The position numbers and the translations under genes are program-made. 64,000 bases of DNA. Source: Acidisarcina polymorpha (GTDB taxonomy: Bacteria; Acidobacteriota; Terriglobia; Terriglobales; Acidobacteriaceae). Shown here piece by piece: positions 7,199-15,120 of the stretch (its first letter is position 1; the number at the start of each line of letters is the position of its first letter). Where the stretch lies: the NCBI RefSeq assembly GCF_003330725.1, contig NZ_CP030840.1, positions 1,612,001 through 1,676,000 on the forward strand, in the 5' to 3' direction. A model generated the notes under the pieces. It had not been told where the DNA came from. It did no database searches and saw only the letters and a program-made list of their open reading frames with translations.

Positions 7199-9530
7199 TC
7201 CCACCTCCCAAACGTTTCGTGTTGGTGTAATAGGTGCTATTTGAAAATCCGTAGTACTTGTAATAGGCGTCTGCGGTCCGTTCAACGCCGTTCAAGACCA
7301 CCCCGATGTGACGGTTGGTTCCTAGTTGAGCGCGCAGCGTTCGCAGGGAAAGGTCAAGCGACTGTTGTTGCGTCGACTGATAACGAGCCACCAGAAGCGT
7401 CGCATCTACCTGGCTGCTGAGTACGACTGAGTCAGTCACGGGAAGAACCGGAGCCCCGTCGAGGATGATGAAGTCGTAGTACCCGCGCCATAGATCAAGC
7501 AGTTGCCTCATTTTACTTGATCCCAGCAGTTCTGCCGAGTAAGCCGGAATTGGACCTGATAATAAGATGTCCAAACCAGGAACGGCTTCGACCTGGAGAA
7601 ATGCCTGTCCCATCGCATCGACCGACAACTGCCCAGCGAGAATGGTGCTCAGACCGACCTCCAAAGAAGAATTAAAGAGCACATGCAAGTTGGGGCGGCG
7701 CAGATCTGCGTCGACCAGCAAGACCCGCTTTCCTTGCTGGGCGAGGACCACTGCCAGGTTCGAGCTAAGCGTACTTTTACCCTCGCCCTCCGTCGACGAT
7801 GTAACCAGGAGAACCTGTGGAGGGGCGCCTCCACGAGTGGAAAGCAAGGTGGTCCGCAAAGCCCGCAGCGCTTCCACGTAAGCAGAGTGAGGATCCTTGA
7901 GCGCCGCAATCGCCTCCCTTCCCGGCAGGGCAAAGCTGTGACCAGAGAGCCGAAGCCCCTTTTTCTTCGCAGCGAAGGACGGCAGTATGCCGAACGGGGC
8001 CTCACCCATCAGCGATTCAAGGCCGTGAATGTCGGCGATCTTGCTGTCCATCAGGTCGACGACCACTGCCATGATGCATCCGAATAAGAGTCCAGTCGCC
8101 AGGGATCCGGCGAGATACAACGGGATGTTGGGCCGAGAGGGCGCCGACGGCGCGAGCGCCGGGCTGACGACGGTGATGTTGCTGGAATGAAAGCCCTCGA
8201 GCACTCCGGCTTCTTTCATCCGGCTTTGCAGCTTCTCATAGAGCGAGCGGCTTTGGTCAGCTTGTTGCCGGGCCATCGAATACTGGACGGCCTTGTCGTT
8301 CATCTCATCAGCCCTTTGCTTCTCGGCGTCGTAGAGCTGTTTGGCGCCGGACTCGACCTGCTGGGCCACCACGTATTCGTTCCTCGCGCGATCGCGCATG
8401 CGCTGAATTTCTTCCTTGATGGAGTTCTGAATCGCGGTAAGATCAGCCTTCAACTCGTCCACCTTGGGATAGGCTGGCCCGAACTTGGCCAGAAGCTCGT
8501 TGATCTGGCCATTCAGGGTGGCCTCTCTTGTGCGCAAACTGGAGATGACCGCGAGGTCATTGCTCATCCCCGATGCGGCCCCTGCGAGAGCGGTGTTCGA
8601 CGGTAAGCCCATGATAGTTTCAGGATCGCCGGACTTCACTACCTCGTAGATCGCGCCCTTGAGAATGACGTTGGTGTGGGCCTGAGAGACGGCGGCTGTC
8701 GCCTTTTGCAACTGGTCTAGCGTGCTGCTGTAAGCCTGCCCTTGTCCGTCGCCGTCGCCGCTGCCGGCCACTTGCACGACGCCAGTCTGTTTTTGCAGCT
8801 TGACCGCTTTCTGCTCGAGGGCATCACTGTCCGCCTTCATCTCGGCCAGTTGCGACTCCAAGAATTTTGACGCCTCAGTATCCACGGTACGTCTGCTTTG
8901 GAACGAGTAGTTCACGAGTGAGGCGACCAACTGATTGACGACGCGCGCGGCGAGATTCGGATCGCTGCTTGAAAATGCGACCTCGATCACTCGCGTTCCA
9001 GGGATGATCTTGACCTCCAGATTTTCCTGAAACTGCTTCAGCAATCGATCGCGACGCAATGGCGCAGCCGAGAGTGCCACGCCTGCGGGATCCGCCGGCG
9101 GAGGCGGTGAGAAGAGAGAGTTCACCCAACCGGTGAAGGTAAAGTGCGGCTTGAAGGCGCTGGTATCTTCCAGATGAAGGTCTTCAATGACCTTCATGGC
9201 GAGTGCAGGAGATTCGAGAACGGTCGCCTGGGTCTCGAGATTCATGCTCGCCGAATTTGGATCGGTATCACCGCCAGCCGGACTGGCAGCGTTCGAGTCC
9301 AGGGTAAGACTGTCGCTATTCGGCTTTTGGACTTGAATCTCGGCAACAGCGGTATAGCGCCGAGTCATGAGGATGCACAACAAGGCAGCCCCTGCTACCA
9401 GCAGCACAGTTGTGCGAAGGATTATCAGCCGTCTTCGATTGAGAATGCCAACGAAACCTTTGAGGGGGTTTTGCCGGCGATCAACCATAGGTGCTGGAAA
9501 TCCGGTGGTGGAACCAGTCAAAGCTTTCAT
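7185..9530 (-). CDS. Polysaccharide co-polymerase / BY-type tyrosine autokinase (Wzc-like)
   Basis: About 781 residues from the ATG at 9530; a TTG at 9545 is the longer option. Domains in order: Wzz chain-length region with first membrane helix (LRTTVLLVAGAALLCILM), a long coiled-coil periplasmic part (about 190-440), second helix (LYLAGSLATGLLFGCIMAVVVDL), then a cytoplasmic kinase with Walker A (STEGEGKSTLSSN, about 580-590), Walker A' (LLVDADLRRPNLH) and Walker B (FIILDGAP). The C-terminus has the expected tyrosine cluster (YYKYYG, then TYY). Such proteins control polymer length and export through cycles of autophosphorylation. It is co-transcribed with the Wza-type gene, whose start overlaps its end. 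Confidence 0.94.
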   Translation of the reverse strand: MKALTGSTTGFPAPMVDRRQNPLKGFVGILNRRRLIILRTTVLLVAGAALLCILMTRRYTAVAEIQVQKPNSDSLTLDSNAASPAGGDTDPNSASMNLETQATVLESPALAMKVIEDLHLEDTSAFKPHFTFTGWVNSLFSPPPPADPAGVALSAAPLRRDRLLKQFQENLEVKIIPGTRVIEVAFSSSDPNLAARVVNQLVASLVNYSFQSRRTVDTEASKFLESQLAEMKADSDALEQKAVKLQKQTGVVQVAGSGDGDGQGQAYSSTLDQLQKATAAVSQAHTNVILKGAIYEVVKSGDPETIMGLPSNTALAGAASGMSNDLAVISSLRTREATLNGQINELLAKFGPAYPKVDELKADLTAIQNSIKEEIQRMRDRARNEYVVAQQVESGAKQLYDAEKQRADEMNDKAVQYSMARQQADQSRSLYEKLQSRMKEAGVLEGFHSSNITVVSPALAPSAPSRPNIPLYLAGSLATGLLFGCIMAVVVDLMDSKIADIHGLESLMGEAPFGILPSFAAKKKGLRLSGHSFALPGREAIAALKDPHSAYVEALRALRTTLLSTRGGAPPQVLLVTSSTEGEGKSTLSSNLAVVLAQQGKRVLLVDADLRRPNLHVLFNSSLEVGLSTILAGQLSVDAMGQAFLQVEAVPGLDILLSGPIPAYSAELLGSSKMRQLLDLWRGYYDFIILDGAPVLPVTDSVVLSSQVDATLLVARYQSTQQQSLDLSLRTLRAQLGTNRHIGVVLNGVERTADAYYKYYGFSNSTYYTNTKRLGGGSEIS

Positions 9531-9545
9531 ATTTCTTAAGATCAA

Positions 9546-9905
9546 TACTAGGTCTTAAGCCTGGAACGCTTAGACCAATTCACATATTGCCGGTGACGTT
9601 GGTCAGGCTACTTGCAAGGAGTGTCGGCTGCACAAATGTCTATCTAGGACATTGAATCCGGGTGGTGAGTCCCGCCAAAGCGCAGAATGCCATTCAACCC
9701 TGCCTACTTAAAGGATAGTCTGCCCGGAACAAAAGTCAAGGGAATACAGAACTATCTCGACTCGAAGAATCCGCCCAATAATGGGCTCGCCGGGCTACTG
9801 AAGTTAGACCCCAAGATGAAGGGAAAGTTGCCAGTCGATGAGAATCACCGAGTTTCGGGATGCGAGAGATTGGCGTTGCGCCTAATCCCTCGCATCCTGA
9901 ACGAC
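9546..9905. other. Intergenic region: exopolysaccharide promoter region and hairpin after ahcY
   Basis: This 360-base stretch holds no credible gene; the plus-strand open frame crossing it is antisense to ahcY. Near ahcY, an inverted repeat (GGATGCGAG at 9858-9866, CTCGCATCC at 9889-9897) starts 8 bases after the ahcY stop. It could end or stabilise that transcript, although no T-tract follows. The half nearest 9546 must contain the promoter of the Wzc/Wza genes unless they are read through from ahcY; I cannot pick out a convincing -35/-10 pair. Confidence 0.5.
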
Positions 9906-11351
9906 TTAGTAGCGGTAGGTGTCCGGCTTGTAGGGGCCTTCGACGGCAACACCGAGGTAGTCGGCTTGCTTGGGCGAAAGCGTCGTCAGCTTGACGCCGA
10001 TCTTTTCCAGGTGCAAACGGGCGACTTCTTCGTCCAGCTTCTTCGGCAGAACATAGACGTCGACCGCGTAGCTGTCCTTCTTCTCCCACAGATCGAGCTG
10101 GGCGAGAGTCTGGTTGGCGAAGCTGTTACTCATCACGAAGCTAGGGTGACCGGTCGCGCAGCCCAGGTTTACCAGACGGCCCTCGGCGAGCACGAAGATG
10201 CTGTGCGCCGCTTGCCCGTCAGTCGCTGGGAAGTTGTACTGGTCAACCTGCGGCTTGATGTTGATCTTCTCGACGCCCTTGGCGGTGTTGAGCTGATCCA
10301 TCTGGATTTCGTTGTCGAAGTGGCCGATGTTGCAGACGATGGCCTGGTCTTTCATCTTCTTCATGTGCTCAAAGGTGATGATGTCCAGGTTGCCGGTGCA
10401 GGTGACATAGATGTCGCCGCGGCCGAGGGTGTCTTCGATGGTGGTCACTTCAAAACCTTCCATCGCCGCCTGAAGAGCATTGATCGGGTCAATCTCGGTG
10501 ACGATCACACGCGCGCCCATGCCGCGGAGGGAATGCGCTGAGCCTTTGCCGACATCGCCGTAGCCGCAGATGACGGCGACCTTGCCGGCAACCATGACGT
10601 CGGTCGCGCGCTTGATGCCGTCGGCTAGGGATTCGCGGCAGCCGTAGAGGTTATCGAACTTCGACTTGGTCACCGAGTCGTTGACGTTGATCGCCGGGAC
10701 AAGCAGCTTGCCCTGTTCCTTCATCTTGTAGAGACGGTGAACGCCGGTGGTGGTCTCCTCGGAGACGCCGCGCCATTCCTTGGCAACACGGTGCCAACGT
10801 TGCGGATCTTCCGCGTGGATCTTCTTCAGCAGGTCCTTGATGACATCTTCTTCGTGGCTGCCGGAGGGCGTGTTGACCCAGCCGTCGCCGTCTTCGAGTT
10901 CATAGCCTTTGTGAATCAACAGGGTTACGTCACCACCGTCATCAACGACCAGCTGCGGCCCCTTGCCATTGTGATCGAGGGCTTGATTGGTGCACCACCA
11001 ATACTCTTCGAGAGACTCGCCCTTCCAGGCGAAGACGGGGACGCCAGCGGCCGCAATTGCCGCGGCGGCGTGGTCCTGGGTCGAGAAGATATTGCAGCTC
11101 GCCCAGCGAACGTCGGCGCCCAGCGCAACCAGGGTCTCGATCAATACCGCGGTCTGGATCGTCATGTGAAGTGAACCGGTGATGCGGACGCCAGCCAGTG
11201 GCTTGGCAGCGGCATACTTATGCCGAATCGCCATCAACCCGGGCATCTCGTGTTCAGCGATGGAAATTTCCTTGCGTCCCCAGTCTGCCAGGGACATGTC
11301 GGCCACTTTGTAGGTGGCGGTAGTGGCGCGATCCAGTGTTGCGGTAGCCAT
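9906..11351 (-). CDS. ahcY: Adenosylhomocysteinase (SAH hydrolase)
   Basis: 481 residues from an ATG with AGGAGG 8 bases upstream. The enzyme splits S-adenosylhomocysteine into adenosine and homocysteine with tightly bound NAD+, removing the product that inhibits methyltransferases. Seen here: the substrate-binding N-terminal part ([26 protein letters not shown]), the NAD Rossmann motif ([13 protein letters not shown]), the family signature around [13 protein letters not shown], and the conserved C-terminus ending [10 protein letters not shown]. Length matches the bacterial/eukaryotic type. It is divergent from a probable SAH-sensing regulator, and the shared 58-base region carries overlapping palindromes, so expression probably follows SAH level. 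Confidence 0.98.
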   Translation of the reverse strand: MATATLDRATTATYKVADMSLADWGRKEISIAEHEMPGLMAIRHKYAAAKPLAGVRITGSLHMTIQTAVLIETLVALGADVRWASCNIFSTQDHAAAAIAAAGVPVFAWKGESLEEYWWCTNQALDHNGKGPQLVVDDGGDVTLLIHKGYELEDGDGWVNTPSGSHEEDVIKDLLKKIHAEDPQRWHRVAKEWRGVSEETTTGVHRLYKMKEQGKLLVPAINVNDSVTKSKFDNLYGCRESLADGIKRATDVMVAGKVAVICGYGDVGKGSAHSLRGMGARVIVTEIDPINALQAAMEGFEVTTIEDTLGRGDIYVTCTGNLDIITFEHMKKMKDQAIVCNIGHFDNEIQMDQLNTAKGVEKINIKPQVDQYNFPATDGQAAHSIFVLAEGRLVNLGCATGHPSFVMSNSFANQTLAQLDLWEKKDSYAVDVYVLPKKLDEEVARLHLEKIGVKLTTLSPKQADYLGVAVEGPYKPDTYRY

Positions 11352-11365
11352 GCGTTAAATCCTCC

Positions 11366-11395
11366 TATCGTAAAATCACGATATATCGATATAAT
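11366..11395. promoter_or_regulatory. Predicted operator between ahcY and the SahR-like gene
   Basis: Three overlapping inverted repeats fill this AT-rich patch: TATCGT-N6-ACGATA (11366-11383), the perfect palindrome CGATATATCG (11379-11388) and TATATCGATATA (11382-11393). TATAAT at 11390-11395 is a perfect -10 for the plus-strand regulator gene, which would give a leader of fewer than ten bases. A dimeric HTH protein bound here would cover both divergent promoters. That the neighbouring ArsR-type protein binds it is inference from position and symmetry. Confidence 0.65.
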
Positions 11396-11409
11396 ACCGG
11401 TAAGCCAAA

Positions 11410-12339
11410 ATGACGTCAATGCTCAAATCGCTGCGGCTGCTTGCTGATCCAAATCGGTTGCGGATCTTGTTGCTCCTCGCAGCGGAAGAGCTTTCTGTCG
11501 CCGAACTGCAAGAAATCCTCGGTCTTGGCCAAAGTACTATATCGACGCAGCTCTCGCAGTTGAAGAGCGCTGAACTCATTGAGGACAGGCGCGCCGGGAA
11601 AAACAACCTCTACAGGCTCGCGCAGCCGGCTGCTCAGGCCGTCCTGCCGATTATTCGCCAGGCCGCGGTCGAGATTGCGGAGGCCGTTGGGGACGAGGCT
11701 GCCCTGGCGCTCATTCTCCGCAAGCGGCAGGACAAAACCCGTGCGTTCTTCGATGAGATGGCTGGGCGTTTCGGCCGGGAGTATCTTCCGGGACGTTCCT
11801 GGAAGGGTTTAGCAGAAGCGCTGCTGAAGCTTATGCCACCAATGGTGATCGCCGATCTGGGCGCCGGAGAAGGGACGTTTTCCTTGCTCCTGGCGCAGCG
11901 CGCCAAACGGGTGATAGCAATCGACAGCTCAGAGAAGATGGTTGAGTACGGCACTGCCCTCGCCCTGAAGCAGGGCGCCAGCAGCCTCGAATACCGTCGC
12001 GGGGACCTTGAAGCGCTTCCGATCGAGGACGAGGCCGTGGATCTCGCCTTCTTCAGCCAATCCCTCCATCATGCCTTGCACCCCGGACGAGCGATTGCCG
12101 AGGCCTGGCGCATTCTCAAACCCGGCGGCCGCATTGCCGTCCTCGACCTGGTCAGACACCGCTTTGAAGAGGCCCGCGAACTCTACGCGGACCTCTGGCT
12201 TGGCTTCAGCGAAGCCGAATTGGAAGGGTTGTTACAGAAAGCAGGCTTTGCGGGGGTGGAGACGGATCTGGTTCACAAAGAAAGCGAAGCGCCATACTTC
12301 CAGACGCTGCTGGCAGTCGGCAACAAGCCCTGCGCTTGA
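11410..12339 (+). CDS. ArsR-type HTH regulator fused to a SAM/SAH-binding methyltransferase domain (SahR-like)
   Basis: 309 residues. Residues 1-75 form an ArsR winged helix (KSLRLLADPNRLRILLLLAA, recognition region GLGQSTISTQLSQLKSAELI). Residues about 140-260 form a class I methyltransferase fold with motif I (VIADLGAGEGTF), the acidic end of strand 2 (VIAIDSS), and AWRILKPGGRIAVLDL. This architecture is that of SahR, described in Proteobacteria as an S-adenosylhomocysteine-responsive repressor of ahcY and other methionine-cycle genes. Here it stands divergent to ahcY with palindromes between. No CxC metal-binding pair is seen, which argues against metal sensing. Whether the domain methylates anything is unknown. 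The short leader lacks an obvious ribosome site. Confidence 0.88.
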   Translation: MTSMLKSLRLLADPNRLRILLLLAAEELSVAELQEILGLGQSTISTQLSQLKSAELIEDRRAGKNNLYRLAQPAAQAVLPIIRQAAVEIAEAVGDEAALALILRKRQDKTRAFFDEMAGRFGREYLPGRSWKGLAEALLKLMPPMVIADLGAGEGTFSLLLAQRAKRVIAIDSSEKMVEYGTALALKQGASSLEYRRGDLEALPIEDEAVDLAFFSQSLHHALHPGRAIAEAWRILKPGGRIAVLDLVRHRFEEARELYADLWLGFSEAELEGLLQKAGFAGVETDLVHKESEAPYFQTLLAVGNKPCA

Positions 12340-12388
12340 TCTCTCCCCATCCAGCTAAACCAGAACAGCCGACAAGCATTCTGTCACA

Positions 12389-12712
12389 ATGGTAGTCGTG
12401 GCCTCTCGACCCACCATCAAACTTGCTGCGGAAAAGCCGGTTTTGCTTGGCAAGCGCGAACAACTCCGGATAGCCCGGGCTCTGGCCGACCCGACTCGCT
12501 TTGAGATTTTTCAGCAAATTGCCGCAGGGCGCTGCGTAGCCTGCGCCGATCTCCGCGAGCATCTGTCGGTGACCCCGCCCACCGTCTCTCATCACCTCAA
12601 GGAACTCGAAGCCGCCAATCTGATTGAAATGGCGCGTGACGGAAAATTTATGAACCTGACTTTCCGTCGCGACATCTGGCAGGCATACCTCAAAGAACTT
12701 TCCCGGATCTAG
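12389..12712 (+). CDS. ArsR family transcriptional regulator
   Basis: 107 residues, ATG start. A single winged-helix domain covers the protein: IARALADPTRFEIFQQIAAGRCVACADLREHLSVTPPTVSHHLKELEAANLIEMARDGKFMNL (given as a region, residues about 28-95), with HTH recognition helix TPPTVSHHLKEL. CVAC in the second helix provides two cysteines, but this is also a common position in non-metal family members that control SDR or redox genes. The short-chain dehydrogenase gene 77 bases downstream on the same strand is its most likely target; direct evidence is lacking. It does not have the methyltransferase domain of the preceding gene. Confidence 0.9.
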   Translation: MVVVASRPTIKLAAEKPVLLGKREQLRIARALADPTRFEIFQQIAAGRCVACADLREHLSVTPPTVSHHLKELEAANLIEMARDGKFMNLTFRRDIWQAYLKELSRI

Positions 12713-12789
12713 CCACTTCCAGAATCCTTCCCCTCGTCATGTCCATCACTTAGGCGTACCGAAGCTTCACTGCGTAAAGAGGGAAAGAC

Positions 12790-13542
12790 ATGAGCACACT
12801 AAACGGGAAAGTAGCGGTCGTCACCGGCGCGTCTAAGGGCATTGGCGCATCCATCGCGGAGCATTTCGCCGCATCAGGCGCGAAGGTGGTCGTCAACTAC
12901 TCCAGCAGCAAAGAGGGCGCGGACCGAGTCGTGGCCAACATCAAAGCCAAGGGCGGCGATGCGATTGCGATCCAGGCCAACGTGGCAAAACAGGCGGAGA
13001 TCGAGAAGCTTTTTGCAGAGACCAAGAAAGCTTACGGAAAGCTCGACATTCTGGTGAATAACGCTGGTATTTACGAGTTTTCACCGCTCGAAGAGATCAC
13101 CGCTGAACACTTCCACAAGCAGTTCGATCTGAACGTTCTCGGCTTGCTCCTGACTACCAAGGAGGCTGTGAAGCTTATCGGTCCCGAGGGCGGCTCCATC
13201 ATCAACATCAGCTCGATCGTGGGACCAATGCCGATGCAGACCGCCGCCGTTTATAGCGCAACCAAGGCAGCTGTCGATGCCATCACCGTGGCCTTATCGA
13301 AGGAGCTGGGAGCGCGGAAGATTCGGGTAAATTCGCTCAACCCCGGCATGGTCGAGACCGAAGGCGTCCACGCAGCGGGCTTCGCCGAGAGTGACTTCCG
13401 CAAGCAGATCGAAGCCACCACCCCGCTCGGCCGCATCGCGCAGCCTGGAGACATCGCGACTGCCGCAGTCTTCTTCGCCTCCGACGACGCTGGCTGGGTG
13501 ACCGGGCAAACGCTCATCCTCGCGGGCGGACAGCGCCAGTAA
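12790..13542 (+). CDS. Short-chain dehydrogenase/reductase (SDR), classical type
   Basis: 250 residues with GAGGGAAAG ahead of the ATG. All classical SDR marks are present: cofactor-binding TGASKGIG (residues 12-19), NNAG (90-93), catalytic Ser142 and the YSATK motif with Tyr155 and Lys159, and a C-terminal GWVTGQTLILAGG. An Asn rather than Asp ends the second strand (VVVNYSSS), which favours NADPH, as in glucose 1-dehydrogenase-like and 3-oxoacyl-ACP-reductase-like enzymes. The substrate cannot be told. It follows an ArsR gene on the same strand, a frequent regulator-SDR pairing. Confidence 0.92.
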   Translation: MSTLNGKVAVVTGASKGIGASIAEHFAASGAKVVVNYSSSKEGADRVVANIKAKGGDAIAIQANVAKQAEIEKLFAETKKAYGKLDILVNNAGIYEFSPLEEITAEHFHKQFDLNVLGLLLTTKEAVKLIGPEGGSIINISSIVGPMPMQTAAVYSATKAAVDAITVALSKELGARKIRVNSLNPGMVETEGVHAAGFAESDFRKQIEATTPLGRIAQPGDIATAAVFFASDDAGWVTGQTLILAGGQRQ

Positions 13543-13606
13543 GGTTGCGCCCGGATGAGGTCCTCAAAGACTCTCATCTCCAATGCTGTCTGAGCGCGGC
13601 GTTCGG

Positions 13607-14899
13607 CTATAGCACCAACAGAGCCAGCGCCGCGCCGCCCATCGCTACAGCGCAGGCCCAGCCCAAGTAGCGCAACGGTCTTGAATTGGTGCGTTTCCCC
13701 ATCACCTTTTCGTCGCTCGTCAGGAGCACGACCAGAACAACCAGGGGCGGCGCCAGCACCCCATTCAGAACCGCGGACCAGAAGAGCATCTTGACCGCGT
13801 CCAGCCCGGCAAAATCCAAAGCCAAGCCGATCAGCATCGCGACTGCAATGACCGCGTAAAATGGGCGCGCCGCAAGGGGCTTAGAACCCAGAGACGCGTG
13901 GCGCCATTTTGCGCCCTCCGCGACCGCATAGGCGCACGAACCTGCAAGTACTGGCACCGCCAGCATCCCTGTCCCGATCAGCCCAAGGGTGAACAGCCAG
14001 TAGGCGCCTTGTCCGGCCAGCGGACGCAGCGCCTCTGCCGCCTCTTTGGCGGTCGTAATACTTCTGAGTCCATGGGCATGAAGAGTAGCCGCCGTCGTCA
14101 AGATAATGAAGTACATCACCACGTTTGAGAACAACATGCCGGTGACGACATCAGTTCTCGTAGCGGCCAACTCGGCATCCGTGGCTCCGCGCCTCTGCGC
14201 CACTTTGATCTTGCCTTGCTTGCGCTCCTCTTCTACTTCCTGCGATGCCTGCCAGAAAAAAAGGTACGGCGAAATCGTTGTGCCTAGTATTCCCACCAGA
14301 ACGGACACATAGCTTCGTGTCCACTCGATATGAGGCACGAATGTGGATCGGAGAACGGCCCACCAATCGGGACGAGCGAGGAAGGCCGTAATGACATAAG
14401 CGAACAATATCAGGGTCATCCACTTGAAGGTCCGCGCGATGGTGCGATACGAGGTCCAAAAAAGAAGAGCAATGATAATTGCGGTAAAGAGGGGCGTCCA
14501 AAAGTAAGAGGGAACTCCGGTCACCATTTGCATGGCGTTGGCCATGCCTCCGAGATCGGCGCCGATGTTAAATACATTGGCGATGACCACCAGCCCGCAA
14601 GCCGGCCAGAGTACCCAAGGCGGATAGCGAGTGCGAATCACACTCGCGAGTCCCCGGCCGGTCACCATGCCCAGACGCGCACACATCAACTGCACAGCCG
14701 CCATAAGCGGAAAAGAAAACAATGCCGTCCAGAGTGCGGTATAGCCGTAGGCCGCCCCGGCTACCGAATAAGTGGAGATCCCGGAAGGGTCATCGTCGGC
14801 CGCCCCAGTAATCAATCCCGGACCAAGGTCCCTGAAGAATTGCTGAACGGGATCCCGTCGCCTGGGCGGAACTTCCGATCTCTCCGGTGTCAGGAGCAT
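13607..14899 (-). CDS. Nramp-like divalent metal transporter with non-canonical metal motifs
   Basis: 430 residues from the ATG at 14899; a GTG at 14935 would add 12. About 11 membrane helices are visible. The helix-1 motif is DPSG (residues 37-40) where canonical Nramp proteins have DPGN, and helix 6 reads ISPY (209-212) where canonical ones have MPH followed by similar residues. This pattern occurs in the broad Nramp-related family annotated as divalent metal cation transporters whose substrates are poorly known; Mg2+ uptake has been shown for some Nramp-related proteins with altered sites. The helix-6 to helix-7 loop is strongly charged (QEVEEERKQGKIKVAQRRG). I see no Mn riboswitch in its 5' region. 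Confidence 0.88.
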   Translation of the reverse strand: MLLTPERSEVPPRRRDPVQQFFRDLGPGLITGAADDDPSGISTYSVAGAAYGYTALWTALFSFPLMAAVQLMCARLGMVTGRGLASVIRTRYPPWVLWPACGLVVIANVFNIGADLGGMANAMQMVTGVPSYFWTPLFTAIIIALLFWTSYRTIARTFKWMTLILFAYVITAFLARPDWWAVLRSTFVPHIEWTRSYVSVLVGILGTTISPYLFFWQASQEVEEERKQGKIKVAQRRGATDAELAATRTDVVTGMLFSNVVMYFIILTTAATLHAHGLRSITTAKEAAEALRPLAGQGAYWLFTLGLIGTGMLAVPVLAGSCAYAVAEGAKWRHASLGSKPLAARPFYAVIAVAMLIGLALDFAGLDAVKMLFWSAVLNGVLAPPLVVLVVLLTSDEKVMGKRTNSRPLRYLGWACAVAMGGAALALLVL

Positions 14900-15120
14900 T
14901 CTGATTGCCGTCTCGTATCCTGCCAACCATAGCACTTGAAGTACAGGTTGATCACCAATTTCCCATTACGGTTCCTTCTCGGAAAGCCAGGGGGCCGCTA
15001 ACTCCGAATCTAGTGGCGAGCGGTCCGATCACGACCGCATAATGGCTACAACTCTCCGTAACAAAATCTAAGATTCCGTGGTTTTGCGACTCTGGTCCGC
15101 CGCTATTTGAATGGCGTCGG

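Noticed and set aside
7185-7285. Frameshift or fusion between the Wzc- and Wza-type genes
   Set aside because: The overlap is explained by an internal GTG start with its own ribosome site; both proteins are full length.
9687-10541. A 284-codon plus-strand open frame
   Set aside because: It is antisense to ahcY, whose conservation and ribosome site are beyond doubt.
14900-15120. Manganese (yybP-ykoY) riboswitch before the Nramp-like gene
   Set aside because: The conserved loop sequences are not seen on the minus strand of this region.
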